Positions 24,401 through 33,884 of a stretch of DNA of 64,000 nucleotides are shown here, one piece after another. The notes beneath the pieces were generated by a model. The model was given only the letters and a program-made list of their open reading frames with translations. It did not search any database and was not told where the DNA came from. The stretch's first letter is position 1, and every line of letters starts with the position of its first letter. The stretch lies in assembly GCA_024529925.1 (NCBI GenBank), contig JAFEUB010000794.1, forward strand, positions 124,001-188,000, written 5' to 3'. The DNA is from Ophthalmolycus amberensis. Its lineage: Eukaryota; Chordata; Actinopteri; Perciformes; Zoarcidae. A program made the translations under genes and the position numbers.

Positions 24401-27400
24401 AAACCATTAAAAGCATAAAGGCAAAAGTAAAGGAGATTTAAAACATACATTGAAACAATAATCGATGTCTCCCTGAGACATTACGCTGCACGCAATCAAC
24501 CATACACTGCCGCAATTCTGCAATTACTCGCACGTCTGGAAAAGATCTCTGCCGATCTGCGTTTTATAGTGTACGCCTTGCACGAACTCGGTCCCGGAGG
24601 AAATGGCGATATATTGTGCAGTCCTTTTAAAACCATTAAAAGCATCAAAACATAAGGCAAAAGAAAAGGAGATTTAACAGCAATTAAGAACAGTGTAAGA
24701 AATAAAATGCAGTAGTAAAATGCAGAAATGCAGGAAATTGATTAATATATTAATTGAACTGTGGTTCAATTAAAGGCAGCAGCAAACAGAAAGGTCTTCA
24801 ATCTTGATTTAAATGAGCTGAGGGTCTCAGCAGACCTGCAGCTTTCTGGGACTTTGTTCCAGATATGTGGAGCAGAAAAACTGAACGCTGCTTCTCCATG
24901 TTTAGTTCTGACTCTGGGAACAGAAAGTAGACCGGTCCCAGACGACCTGAGGGGTCGGGATGGTTCATAAGGTAGCAGCAGATCAGAGATGTATTTTGGC
25001 CCTAAACCATTCAGTGCTTTGTAAACCAACAGCAGGATTTTAAAGTCAATTCTTTGTTGGACAGGAAGCCAGTGCAAAGACATCAGAACTGGGGTGATAT
25101 GATCCACCCTCCTGGTCTTAGTGAGGACTCGAGCTGCAGCGTTCTGAATCAGCTGCAGCTTTCTGACGGACTTTTTACAGAGACCTGTAAACACACCGTT
25201 ACAGTAGTCCAGTCTGCTGAAGATAAATGCGTGGACAAGTTTTTCCAAATCCTGTTGAGACATAAGTCCTCTAATCCTTGATATATTCTTCAGGTGATAA
25301 GTAGGCTGATTCTGTAATTGTCTTGATATGGCTGTTCAGGTTGAGGTCTGAATCCATAACTACACCTAGATTTCTACACCTAGATTAAACCAAAACAATA
25401 CGCTAAGAGATGCTAAAAAGCTCTGTAGAGCTGAGGGAAACGGCAGAGTCGTGTGACATTTCTTATTCCGAATGTAGCATGTTTCAATCAAGACATGTTG
25501 GATATGCGGTTATTTTTAGGGTTTTAGGCACATTTATTGGACATGTACACAGCACATTTGCAAAATGCGTCTTAATTGGGGGTTTTACTGCAGTTGGAGA
25601 CACAGCCTCTTGCCTGTTTTAAGGCCAGTTCTCTGCGTTGTACACAAATCCACTAGCCAACAGTTTGCAAGGCTGGACTGGAGATGCAGGCCCGAAAGAA
25701 AAGTCCACAATTCTGGTCGGAGGGAGAAAGACATCTACTTTTAAACATAATTTAAAGACAAAATGTAAAGCCTCTATACTGTGGGTGTGTCCAGACTGAA
25801 TGAGTGGCATCTCCTGTTGGCTTTGTTGAACCTGTTAAGGTGGAACAAATTAGACCTTTATCATTCTTATAAGTAGATTTGTGACCTAATAAAATCCCAT
25901 CAAAGATCCAACCATCCGTCAACCTGCGTAGAGGTCTAATCAGCCAGAATAACTAAAAACACCTATATGCAGGTGTACAGAGGCTTTAAGTTATTTAAAG
26001 TACGTAGCGGTAGGAGGACATCATGGAGGCGTTTTCATGTTTTACACAGCTACATGTAAATGGGAATATTAGTGGAATATAAATTTTCATCAGTCATGTA
26101 AACAGCTTAGTAGAAGTATTGTGTTTTTGGTAATAAGGCCAAACAACGGAATATTTTGTAGTCATTGTTAAAAAAAAGAAAAGCTTTATTTTATCACTAT
26201 TTTTGAAAATGTTGAGACAATTGTTGCCCATCATCCCTTCAAGTTTGATCCCGATCTGATCCAAGATCTGATCTTTTTCCTCCCTCAGGTACTTTCTCCA
26301 GCCCAGGGAGAACGGGGGGAAGTCAGTGAAGGTAGAAGAGCTCGGCTCTCTGCGTCTGAACATCGTTTACACTGAGGACCACGTCTTCCCCTCTGAACAC
26401 TACACTCCCCTCAGAGATCTACTGCTGCACTCTGCTAATGTAGCGGTGAGCGTATGTGAATGTGCCTCTGCTCTGCTCATACATATTTGGTGTCCTGCGG
26501 CATCTTGTGCTTATTACCGCTTATAACACACCACACTGTTTGAATGCCGCATGTTGACGCCGCACACCTCTCTGTTCAGCCTGTGTCGGCGTCCCCAGCT
26601 CACACCCTGGGGGAGGTGTGTCGGGAGAAACAAGAAGCCGCCATTCCCCTGGTACGCTTGTTTCTTCACTACGGCAAGATTGTGCCTTTCATCAGCACCA
26701 TCGCTCACGCCGAAGTCAACCGCACACAGTGAGTGTCTCGTCGCAGGAAGACGAATCAGATGTTGGAGAATTTCCTTTGAACTTTGTCTTATTAGCAGAT
26801 ATAAACTTTAGCAAATCATTCTCAGTTCTAAAATGAGTACATTTCTTCAACATAAGCCAGCTGACTGTTGTATTTTTTGAGAGTTGGAATTAATTCCACT
26901 TCTAAATCAGGTGCAGATTTATTCTTGAATCGTATCGATTACAGTGATTGTGGAAATGAGGTCATCAGGTTGTATGTGAAAATCAAATAGCGTAGCGTTT
27001 TTGATTTGACTGTGACTATACAGGCAGTAATGTAATTGATGATGGATATTAAATAACTAGTTTTGTTTATTAGGCAGCGGTTCTGATTTGTAAGCCAAAA
27101 AGCACACCCTGTCTCTCTGCGTAGGGATCCTAACACCATTTTCCGTGGAAACTCGCTGACTTCCAAGTGCATTGACGAGACCATGAAGCTGGCAGGAATG
27201 CACTATCTGCAAGTGACACTCAAACCCATCATAGATGAGGTATGGCACTGCGATACTACCGTGTTCGTTTGTCTTTTCATTTCTTGATTTTCATTCATGT
27301 CTCTCTCTGTAGCACCCCTCAGAATATTTTTTTGCTAAATCAGATATCAATGGTTATTTGAATACCTTTGTAAATCTTCACAGATCTGCACAGAACACAA

Positions 27401-27461
27401 ATCCTGTGAAATCGACCCGGTCAAGCTCAAAGAATCTGAGAACCTGGATACGAACAGGGTA

Positions 27462-27536
<75 letters not shown>

Positions 27537-30500
27537 TCAGTGTTATCTGACATGTATCTGCCCTCTCCAGGAAAATCTTCGTCAGTATGTGGACCGTATC
27601 TTCAATGTTATCACCACCTCCGGCGTTCGCTGTCCCACCGTCATGTGTGATATCTTCTTCTCTTTGAGAGAGTCCGCTGCCACCCGTTTCCAAGGTAACT
27701 CACCCTCTGAACGACTTACAAGCGATAGAGGAAACAAAGCAAGCTGCTATTAAGCATCAGGAAATATACAATAAAGAACGGGATGTGCAAGGCGTCCAAG
27801 GACACTTTCTTCTCCTTGTGCGCTGCTATTTGTGTCAAACGTCAAACCACTTAAGCCTCCCACACACTCATTATGGTCATGTGTGGAGTAAAGGGTATGT
27901 TCACCCAGTGTCACATACTGTGCTGCCTCCTGTTGGCTGCCACAGGGCACTGCAGTCACAAGAGGAACAAGGAACTTTCTATATAATTGAGACAGCACAT
28001 TGAACAAATATGCTTTTCTTACTCCAGACTGACCGTATATGTGAAGTTATAGAAATAATTAGATATAATTCAAGCAAGTATAAATCATCACTATCATACT
28101 TTTTTTCCCTTTCTGCTCTCTAGTTGACCAAGATGTCCGATACACAGCAGTGAGCAGTTTTATTTTCCTGCGTTTCTTCGCTCCAGCCATCCTCTCCCCC
28201 AACCTGTTCCATCTACGGCCGCACCATCCAGTGAGTCTGACATTCAACCAACATATAAACACATGCACATGTACCTCTGATAATAACTGCTGCTGAAAAT
28301 ATGTGGCGTAAAATGTTTTAGATTTAATTTGTGAAAGCTTCAAAGAGTTTGTGAAAGAGTTTGTTTAGTTGTCCAGATTTTTTTATGGTCAAATTTCCTT
28401 CCTTTTTTTTTGCCACATGAAGGACTTCTCGTGCCGGTTGGCATAAAGTCCAAAGTTTATTCTTTACTTTGAAGACACTGCATTTCTTAGTTTTTTCTGG
28501 TCCAACCAGTGTGTTTATGATGTGGTCATGTGTGATAGCTTTTCAAGATTGGATTTCATGTATTTTTGTCTCCCTAGGATCCCGCCACCTCTCGAACCCT
28601 CACCCTCATCTCCAAGACGATCCAGACCCTGGGAAGTCTCGCCAAGTCTAAATCTGTGAGTTTCTCTGAGTAAAGTGTATTTTTCTATTTTCATTCCCGT
28701 GACCGTCCTAGACGTCATTTGTATTTCAGTGTAAGAACGATCTAATCTTCTCCTCTCTGTCACTCTTTCTTTCCATACTTTTATTCCTTTCAAGGCCAAT
28801 TTCAAAGAGTCTTACATGGCTGCATTTTACGACTACTTCAATGAGCAGAAATATGCGGACGCTGTGAAGAATGTGAGTGTTGCGCTTCTTTTCTTGTTAC
28901 ATGCTATAAATCTCCAGTTGGTAGACGCAGGATCAGATATTCTCTTTGTCTCGTATGTCAGAAGACTAACTCAGATGAATGAGTAATGAAAGAGAGGAGA
29001 CATTTGAAAACAAATGAAAAAGTGGAGGGGATGTCAAAGCATGCCTTTCATGGCTGGAGTTCTTTGGATGTCTCAAGTTACCACCACAACAAATATGTTG
29101 AAATATGACATCCTTTACTTCCCTTCACAGTTCCTGGACCTGATCTCCACCTCAGGCAAATGGGATCAGAGGAGTATTGAAACACCGATCATGCTCAAAG
29201 AGGGGTAAGGAGCCAGCTTATTGTTAAACTGATAATCATGGAAAGAAAAAAAGGTCAATAAACAGCTCTCTCAATACCACTGCTAAAAAGTCCTAAATAT
29301 GTTATATTTGATTAATTTAGAGAATGTATGGAACGCTAATTTGAGATTTTTTAATCCTAACTGTTTCATGTTCTGTGGCGGTAACCTTTTCACTGCCAAT
29401 TAAGCAGCTTCACTCTTGGTCTTTTTACCACCTTATTTGCAATTGTTTCTAGCTGTTGGGTTGACTATTAAGGCTCAACATCCCAGACTAACTTAAAGGA
29501 ATAGTTTCGACATTTTGGGAAGTATTCACTTTCTGACGGAGAGTTGGATGAGAAGATTGATACCACTCACATGTCTGTATGTTGATATGAAGCTATTGCT
29601 CATAACTGGAAGCAGGGGGGAGACAGCTAGCCTGGCTCTGTGCAAGGGTAACTAATAACACTAATCACACACGTTAAGCATTGCTTGTTTAATCCGTACC
29701 AGACTGTAAAAAAAAAGTTACACTCTGTTTTACGAGATACTATTTCTTGACTGGCCCAAAACAAATAACCTACTGGAGTCTCTGCCAGTTGCCGAAAGCA
29801 AGAAGAAATAGTCTGGCACATAACCTCCTTTTAGGTGAATTTTCAATTTTTGAAAAGCAGGATTTGTGTTGCTATTGGACAAGCTGCTGTTCGCTGTAGC
29901 TTCATATTTATCATACATACACAAGAGTTGTATCGATCTTCTCAGTCCAATTCTCTGCCAAAAAGTATTTCCCAAATTGTCACATTAGTCCTTTAAATTG
30001 TCACTAAAGTAGATTATACCTTCACATGTTTCAGCCCTCACGGTCTGACTCATTACCACAGTGAACAGTGACAGCACAGATGTACCCGAGGCTGTAAACT
30101 GAGCCCTCTCTACCAACACATGGGCCGTTGTTTTGATGATATTTATAATGGGGCTGTAAAGGCGAGGACAGTTTCCAGTTGACGGTAGTTGTGCCAGCGC
30201 CTCGCTCACCAACATCCCCACCCTCTTTTGTTTCTGCTACCGGGCGTAGGAGTGTAAAACTCACTATAAAGAGGGTTGATGGGAAGGGGTCAAAAGGCAG
30301 GAAGGGCAGGTAAGAGCTTCTCTGTATAAAGGCATTGCCCTTGTGACCCCGTGTGTGTGCACTGCAACCTCCCCCCCCCCCCGAACCAAGCCGGCCATAT
30401 TCTCTCCCACCAACATCATGCGCTGCTGTAGCTGCTGCTGCACTTTACTTTATATCTGGCCCACACATAAGCAACCGATCTGTTACTGTCTGACACTGTG

Positions 30501-33500
30501 TGATGGATTTGAGTCTTTCTGCATTTCTATGACAGTAGACTGGGTGCACACACGGACTGTAATGGTATAAAGTAAAGTGTTAACCTTTACGCCTGTAAGC
30601 CCTCACTAGCGCTGATAGCCCTTCTCAATCCTGGCCATGCCAGACATGCTTGGTGTGACAGTGACAGCAAGGGTTGGTTACTGTACAAACATTTCTGGGA
30701 TCTCATATCTGCCCGCATCTTGACCCTTTACACCCTTTGTCCAGAATGTGACCATATCACCACCACACACGTTAGAGTTTCCCGCACAGCTCCCGGCGTT
30801 ATGGCAGATGTGAAACCAGCACGTTCTTGGCGCAGTCGTGTCAAAAGAGTTCAAGTCTTCCTGTGGGAGAGTTGTGACTTTGGTGTTTAGAACCCGTGTG
30901 CTTCAGATTTCATGTATGCGCTGGCCTTCAAACTCTATAAACAAAGACATCCTGCTGTTTACTCTCCCTTAAAGGACCATGCTGATGGTTTTACATGTTT
31001 TAGCCCATTAAGAACAAATAGTGTTGGCTGCCTCACATCACTGTCAGACATTTTCCAAAGCATACCATCATTTTTTAGATTGATTTTAAGTTACAGGCAT
31101 CCAGTGGTTCCCTTTATTGTATTACAGTGTACTTGCACAGACACTTCCTTGAGATTGATAATCCATCACAGTGGATCTCTGCATGTATTCATTGATTTTT
31201 TGGTAAATCAGTTGCGAGCTCAACGTGTTTGGATATTGTCAGAAATTCCAACCCAGAATTTAAAAAGTAAGAAAATACAAACATCCTTGTCAAGAGTTTA
31301 TTGTGATTTTTTTGTAGGGCTGCAAATAACAATTATTTTCATTATTGATTCATCTGCTGATCATTTTCTCGATTTATGAATGTGATGACTTCAAAAGTAT
31401 TGTTTTGTCCAACCAGCAGTCCAAAAAACAAAGACAATTCTTGATATTTTAGCCAAGAATTCTTTTAACAACAATCAATAAATGAGGTCAAAATAGTTTT
31501 ACATTCTCAAGTTTCAAGTTTCTGCAAGCTGATTTTCATAATGTACTGACACATAATGGAAGCCACTGACTGTTTGGAAGGAAATCACTCTAAAATATTG
31601 TGTTGTGATTTGGCAAAAAGTCAGGTGGGGAGTTATTCACAATGCAGTAACAATTTAGATAATGGGGGTACCTTTGATCTGCTGACCCATCTTCTTTTCG
31701 TACTCATAGACTGTTAAATCTATGAGTGCTGTCCTGAAGCTTTTTACATGAACAGCAGCAATAAATACAAGGAACTGCAAGCATGTAAACGGAATGATGA
31801 TAGAATGATGACTGCACAGGATTCCTTTAACCACAATGAAATGCTAGTTACTAATGGTTTCATGCAAAGTCATTCATTTACACTCTTTTACATTTAGCAC
31901 GGCATACGTATGAAAGGGATGCATTGTGCCAGATACATGAAAAATATTGTGAAAAATAAAAAATAATTCTGTGAAACATGAGCTCATCTGTCAACGCTTT
32001 CAGTGGTGTTTCCATTTTTCCTCAGATTTATGATAAAGAGGGCACAAGGGAGAAACCGGTTTGGAATGAAGAACTTCAAGAAGAGATGGTTTCGCCTCAC
32101 CAATCACGAGTTTACCTACCACAAAACGAAAGGTAAGGTTAAAGGTCTCTCAGGATCTCCCTGCAGTTGCATTGTTTCCTCGTCTGTTTCTGTCGCTCTG
32201 TGTGCTTTTGTAAGAATCGGCAGGAGGGAGAGAATCTGCTGAATGTACAGTTATTCTGCACACAATGTGCATTCAACACATGTGGCGGCGATTAAGTTAC
32301 GGAGCACACGATACATTTGTGCTGCATCCAAACAATCTCGGGCCAAAACGTACACGTAAGCTGTTTTCTAAGTGACATACTACATAACAGGTTTCCATGC
32401 ATGGTCAAATTAGTCAGTATGCAGACAAAAACAAAATGTAGTTCTTGTTTTATTGTGCTGTTTTTTTGCCCTCTCTCATGTCTGATGTGTTTCCTTTCAT
32501 GTCCAGGCGAGAGCGCTCTCTGCAGCATTCCTATAGAGAACATTCTGGCTGTAGAGCGGCTGGAGGAGGAGTCTTTCAAGATGAAAAATGTAAGGACCCC
32601 ACACAGCCATGAACTTTCTAGAGCTTTGAGCATTTGACCCAAATCACTCCTAAAAGTGTTTCCAACAAGATTCTTCCCTCACTCGCTGTCCCCATCTTCC
32701 CTCCTCCAGATGTTCCAGGTTATTCAGCCGGAGCGGGCGCTCTACATCCAGGCCAACAACTGCGTCGAGGCTCGCGACTGGATCGACATCCTGACCAAAG
32801 TCAGCCAGTGCAACCGCAAACGCCTAAGCACCTACCATCCTTCAGCCTACCTCAACAGCCACTGGCTCTGCTGCAAGCTCTCAGCAGACACAGCCCCTGG
32901 GTGTACGCCCTGCACTGGGTACGTAACGTTGTCAAAAACCGACCCAGCGTCAGGTTCCTTTTCCTTTTTGTACACTCTCTCATCCTCTTGTATGCGTCTG
33001 TCCTCAGCGGACTCCCGGCAAACATCCAGCTGGACGTAGATGGAGACAGAGAGACCGAGAGGATTTATTCCCTGTTCAGCACATACATGACCAAACTGAT
33101 CAAGATGCAAGGTCAGACGCTGACAAGTGTTTTAAATGTTTGTGAGCACATTTTCCACGTTTCTTTTGTTTCCCACCTTGTCCCTTTTGTGCTGTCTCTC
33201 ACTCTGCTGCTGGTCTGTCTTTGCCTGCAGAGGCCTGCGGCAGTAAATCTGTGTACGACGGGCCCGAACAGGAGGAGTACTCTAGCTTTGTCATCGATGA
33301 CCCCCAGGAGACCTACAAAACCCTGAAGCTGATTGTTTCAGCCGTGCAGACCTTGGAGCAGCAGCACACCAAGTACAAACGTGACAAGTTCAAGAAGACA
33401 AAGATAGGCAGCCAGTACGTGGTTTGTTGTTTATTTACGCTTGTAGCTCAGATTATGTTTTGTTACAAACTACAGTTGTTGTATATTCAATGCAATGGAG

Positions 33501-33884
33501 ACTGAGAACTGCTGGAAAAATGTTCTGTGTAAAATGTAGTTCAATACCGAGCAACTTCCCCTTTGGGCCAGCAGGTGTTGCAGTTGTACAGTCCACAATT
33601 GCACAAAGTATGTTGGAGATTAAATGAAGCACTTTTAACAGTTCAAATAACATGACATCGCCGTCATAATATTGGCCTCCAGCTCTGCTTAGCCCCTTAT
33701 AATCTGCCCAGAAAATGTTTTTTATTCATGTTCTATTTTTAGCTCTAAAAACCACTCTAGAAAACTCCTGCCAACTCACAAACACCATCTTTCTCTTTGT
33801 TTCCTCAGGGAGCATCCAATTGGAGACAAGAGTTTTCAGTGCTACATTCGCCAGCAGTCCGAGCGCTCCACCTACTCCATCTAG
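8684..33884 (+). CDS. rasa3: Ras GTPase-activating protein 3 (GAP1-IP4BP), exons 2-24, 5' partial
   Basis: This gene encodes a membrane-associated GTPase-activating protein that switches off Ras and Rap1. Coding exons, all GT-AG: 8684-8801, 10693-10796, 11997-12091, 15738-15814, 20780-20860, 20969-21041, 23437-23510, 23602-23706, 26289-26445, 26580-26728, 27125-27239, 27384-27458, 27571-27694, 28124-28230, 28578-28655, 28795-28872, 29131-29204, 32026-32132, 32507-32589, 32710-32918, 33008-33111, 33231-33414, 33809-33884. They join in frame (2447 nt) and align throughout with human RASA3 (834 aa) in the order C2A, C2B, RasGAP, PH, Btk zinc motif. With the 18-codon human first exon added, the fish protein would be 833 aa; the one-residue difference lies in C2B. 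Exon 1 was not found in 1-8683, so it probably lies further upstream. Paralogues RASA2 and RASA4 are less likely because the sequence follows RASA3 residue by residue and the neighbours match. Residue numbers in the rasa3 entries assume the human exon 1. Confidence 0.97.
8802..10692. other. rasa3 intron 2, no gene seen
   Basis: This is mostly AT-rich intron. A GC-rich patch at about 10020-10220 with an open minus-strand frame has no recognisable domain. A short GTTA run lies near 9830-9845. Confidence 0.6.
11462..11592 (-). mobile_element. Fragment of TTAAAGGA-ended inverted-repeat element
   Basis: It contains the family core ccaggctagctg ... gtctttaatgctaagctaa. It ends in the terminal-repeat sequence ACAAATTGTCGAATTATTCC followed by TTTAG. 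The same family occurs at 29493-29996, 62195-62359 and 62755-63088. Confidence 0.55.
11969..12146. repeat. Microsatellites hugging rasa3 exon 4
   Basis: (TG)n at 11969-11994 forms the tract just before the acceptor of exon 11997-12091, and (CA)n at 12117-12146 follows its donor. The exon is thus bracketed by complementary repeats that could pair in the pre-mRNA. Confidence 0.7.
12147..14653. other. rasa3 intron 4, no gene seen
   Basis: No coding exon, RNA gene or clear element is supported. The stretch has short CA-rich patches near 13860-13925. Confidence 0.5.
14655..15330 (-). mobile_element. Candidate solo LTR
   Basis: The block starts TG and ends CA on either strand. On the minus strand it has an AATAAA signal near 14750, followed by a segment that reads like a U5 region ending ...GGTATCTCACCA. 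Base composition is richer in GC than the flanks between 14820 and 15010. I see no clear target-site duplication and no internal protein, so this is a tentative call. Confidence 0.35.
15738..23706 (+). CDS. rasa3: rasa3 exons 5-9: C2A end and second C2 domain (C2B)
   Basis: Five short exons (15738-15814, 20780-20860, 20969-21041, 23437-23510, 23602-23706) encode about residues 125-260. Recognisable segments are LECQGLPIVNGQCDPYA, KTKVKRKTNNPQFEEVFYFE and RVDLWNASNLKFGDEFLGG. Relative to human RASA3 there is one residue fewer just before the acidic run EEEDVDKL (23437-23510 exon); this accounts for the whole length difference between the proteins. Confidence 0.95.
15970..16425 (+). repeat. Dispersed percomorph-type repeat, copy 1
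   Basis: It carries the recognisable pieces ggtccaaactgaaatatctc, acattcatggtccccagagg, cttttcctctagcgccacca, and a series of GTTAGCATGCTAAC-like units ending cagcctcacagagg. Inverted relatives lie at 45470-46000 and 63785-64000. Confidence 0.65.
16426..18403. other. rasa3 intron 5, middle part, no gene seen
   Basis: No supported coding sequence. It is AT-rich from 17260 to 17470. Confidence 0.5.
18404..18691. repeat. (GT)n tract and GATG/GATA/GACA tetranucleotide run
   Basis: A (GT)n run fills 18404-18453. At about 18621-18691 there are consecutive GATG, GATA and GACA units. Confidence 0.75.
19095..19150 (+). ncRNA. Short hairpin, possible microRNA-like precursor
   Basis: Two 23-nt arms (19095-19117 and 19128-19150) are complementary at 22 of 23 positions and enclose a 10-nt loop. 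The left arm begins ATCACACAGGATTT and the right arm ends AATCCTGTGTGAT. It lies in the rasa3 intron between exons 5 and 6, in sense. I do not recognise it as a known microRNA. A small palindromic repeat is an equal alternative. Confidence 0.35.
19680..19940 (+). repeat. Probable dispersed repeat related to that at 24130-25490
   Basis: The piece ttttagctctttggtctcca followed by caaactcc resembles ttttttagctcgttttttgt ... ctccaccaactcc at about 24232-24264. Only this part was compared by eye. Confidence 0.35.
20218..20441 (-). mobile_element. tRNA-derived SINE
   Basis: Read on the minus strand, it opens with a tRNA-like head: an A-box-like GTGGCGCACTGGGTTAAG and a B-box GGTTCGATCCC. A body follows with CCCCGGGCGCC and GCAGCCCACTGCTCC, ending in an ATAAAGATAGTATA tail. 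This order is that of a polymerase III SINE. It is not a functional tRNA because the stems do not pair properly. Confidence 0.65.
21042..23010. other. rasa3 intron 7, no gene seen
   Basis: Contents are an AT run near 22030, a G-run at about 22669-22683, and an AT-rich patch at 22744-22890 with repeated TTTACTTAA-like units. No coding exon is supported. Confidence 0.5.
23019..23312 (+). repeat. GGGCTGCAACTAACGATTA-type repeat, copy 1
   Basis: It begins aggactgcaacttacaatta and ends with several ATTAATCAACTAATTG-like units, the form of a common fish short repeat. Related copies are at 31315-31515 and 40081-40235. Confidence 0.5.
24321..25387 (-). mobile_element. 5'-truncated LINE copy, same family as 1-1877
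   Basis: On the minus strand 25263-24766 encodes the C-terminal part of the LINE protein (LVHAFIFSRLDYCNGVF, LQLIQNAAARVLTKTRR, LHWLPVQQRIDFKILLLVYK). A 3'UTR and a (GCCTT)n end at 24321-24346 follow. Bases 25209-25377 match 1-172 with about four differences. The 5' truncation point carries a small duplication (ctacacctagatt twice). The 3'UTR contains a 189-bp extra segment. Confidence 0.8.
24401..24676. repeat. Direct repeats flanking a 189-bp segment inside the LINE 3'UTR
   Basis: The unit aaaccattaaaagcat...ggagattta occurs at 24401-24440 and, with a small insertion, at 24630-24676. The 189 bp between them, richer in GC, does not resemble the rest of the LINE tail. Confidence 0.6.
25491..26288. 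other. rasa3 intron 9, 3' part, no gene seen
   Basis: No coding exon or clear element is supported. Confidence 0.5.
26289..29204 (+). CDS. rasa3: rasa3 exons 10-18: RasGAP catalytic domain
   Basis: Nine exons encode about residues 261-579. The catalytic arginine finger is the Arg of NTIFRGNS near residue 370, in exon 27125-27239. The second RasGAP signature, FLRFFAPAILSPN, is near residues 482-494 in exon 28124-28230. Both key arginines are intact, so activity is expected. Other conserved segments are LGEVCREKQEAAIPLVRLFL, KCIDETMKLAGMHYL, NLRQYVDR, and TVMCDIFFSLRE. The exon joins keep frame throughout. Confidence 0.96.
27466..27534 (+). repeat. (TG)n microsatellite in rasa3 intron 13
   Basis: About 34 TG units begin a few bases after the donor of exon 27384-27458 and fill most of the 112-bp intron. 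Confidence 0.85.
29493..29996. mobile_element. 504-bp foldback MITE with TTAA-bounded long inverted repeats
   Basis: The left end is TTAAAGGAATAGTTTCGACA. The right end, reverse-complemented, is TTAAAGGACTAATGTGACAA. The similarity continues inward for about 100 bp (…gagaagattgatacc… against …gagaagatcgataca…, ending at atatgaagct in both arms). No transposase is present. It lies in rasa3 intron 18. Other copies are at 11462, 62195 and 62755. TTAA at both ends suggests a piggyBac-like target, but this is inference. Confidence 0.75.
30000..31314. other. rasa3 intron 18, middle part, no gene seen
   Basis: A C-run sits near 30371-30383 and a CTG-rich patch near 30421-30443. The 155-codon open frame at 30912-31379 has no recognisable domain and runs into a dispersed repeat. 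Confidence 0.5.
31315..31515 (+). repeat. GGGCTGCAACTAACGATTA-type repeat, copy 2
   Basis: It begins agggctgcaaataacaatta and includes ttgttttgtccaaccagcag then tccaaaaaacaaag, as in the family. It is truncated at the 3' side. Confidence 0.55.
32026..33884 (+). CDS. rasa3: rasa3 exons 19-24: PH domain, Btk zinc motif and C-terminus
   Basis: Six exons encode about residues 580-833. The PH domain opens with GFMIKRAQGRNRFGMKNFKK and ends near residue 677; in RASA3 it binds inositol phosphates and phosphoinositides, which is the basis of the older name IP4-binding GAP1. The Btk-type zinc motif follows with the ligand series His686, Cys697, Cys698 and Cys708, all present in exon 32710-32918. The last exon codes for EHPIGDKSFQCYIRQQSERS and ends ...YSI before TAG at 33882-33884. 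Reading through the donor at 32133 would add unrelated residues, so the splice is clear. Confidence 0.96.

Larger units (their letters stand above)
24130..25490 (+). repeat. Host repeat split by a LINE insertion
   Basis: The flanks 24130-24320 (ending caataaagttgcgggctgtt) and about 25388-25490 (caaaacaatacgctaagaga onward) read as two halves of one dispersed repeat that I recognise, interrupted by the minus-strand LINE at 24321-25387. The join point is inferred from memory of the family. Confidence 0.4.

Noticed and set aside
30912..31379. 155-codon open frame in rasa3 intron 18
   Set aside because: No domain, and it runs into a dispersed repeat.
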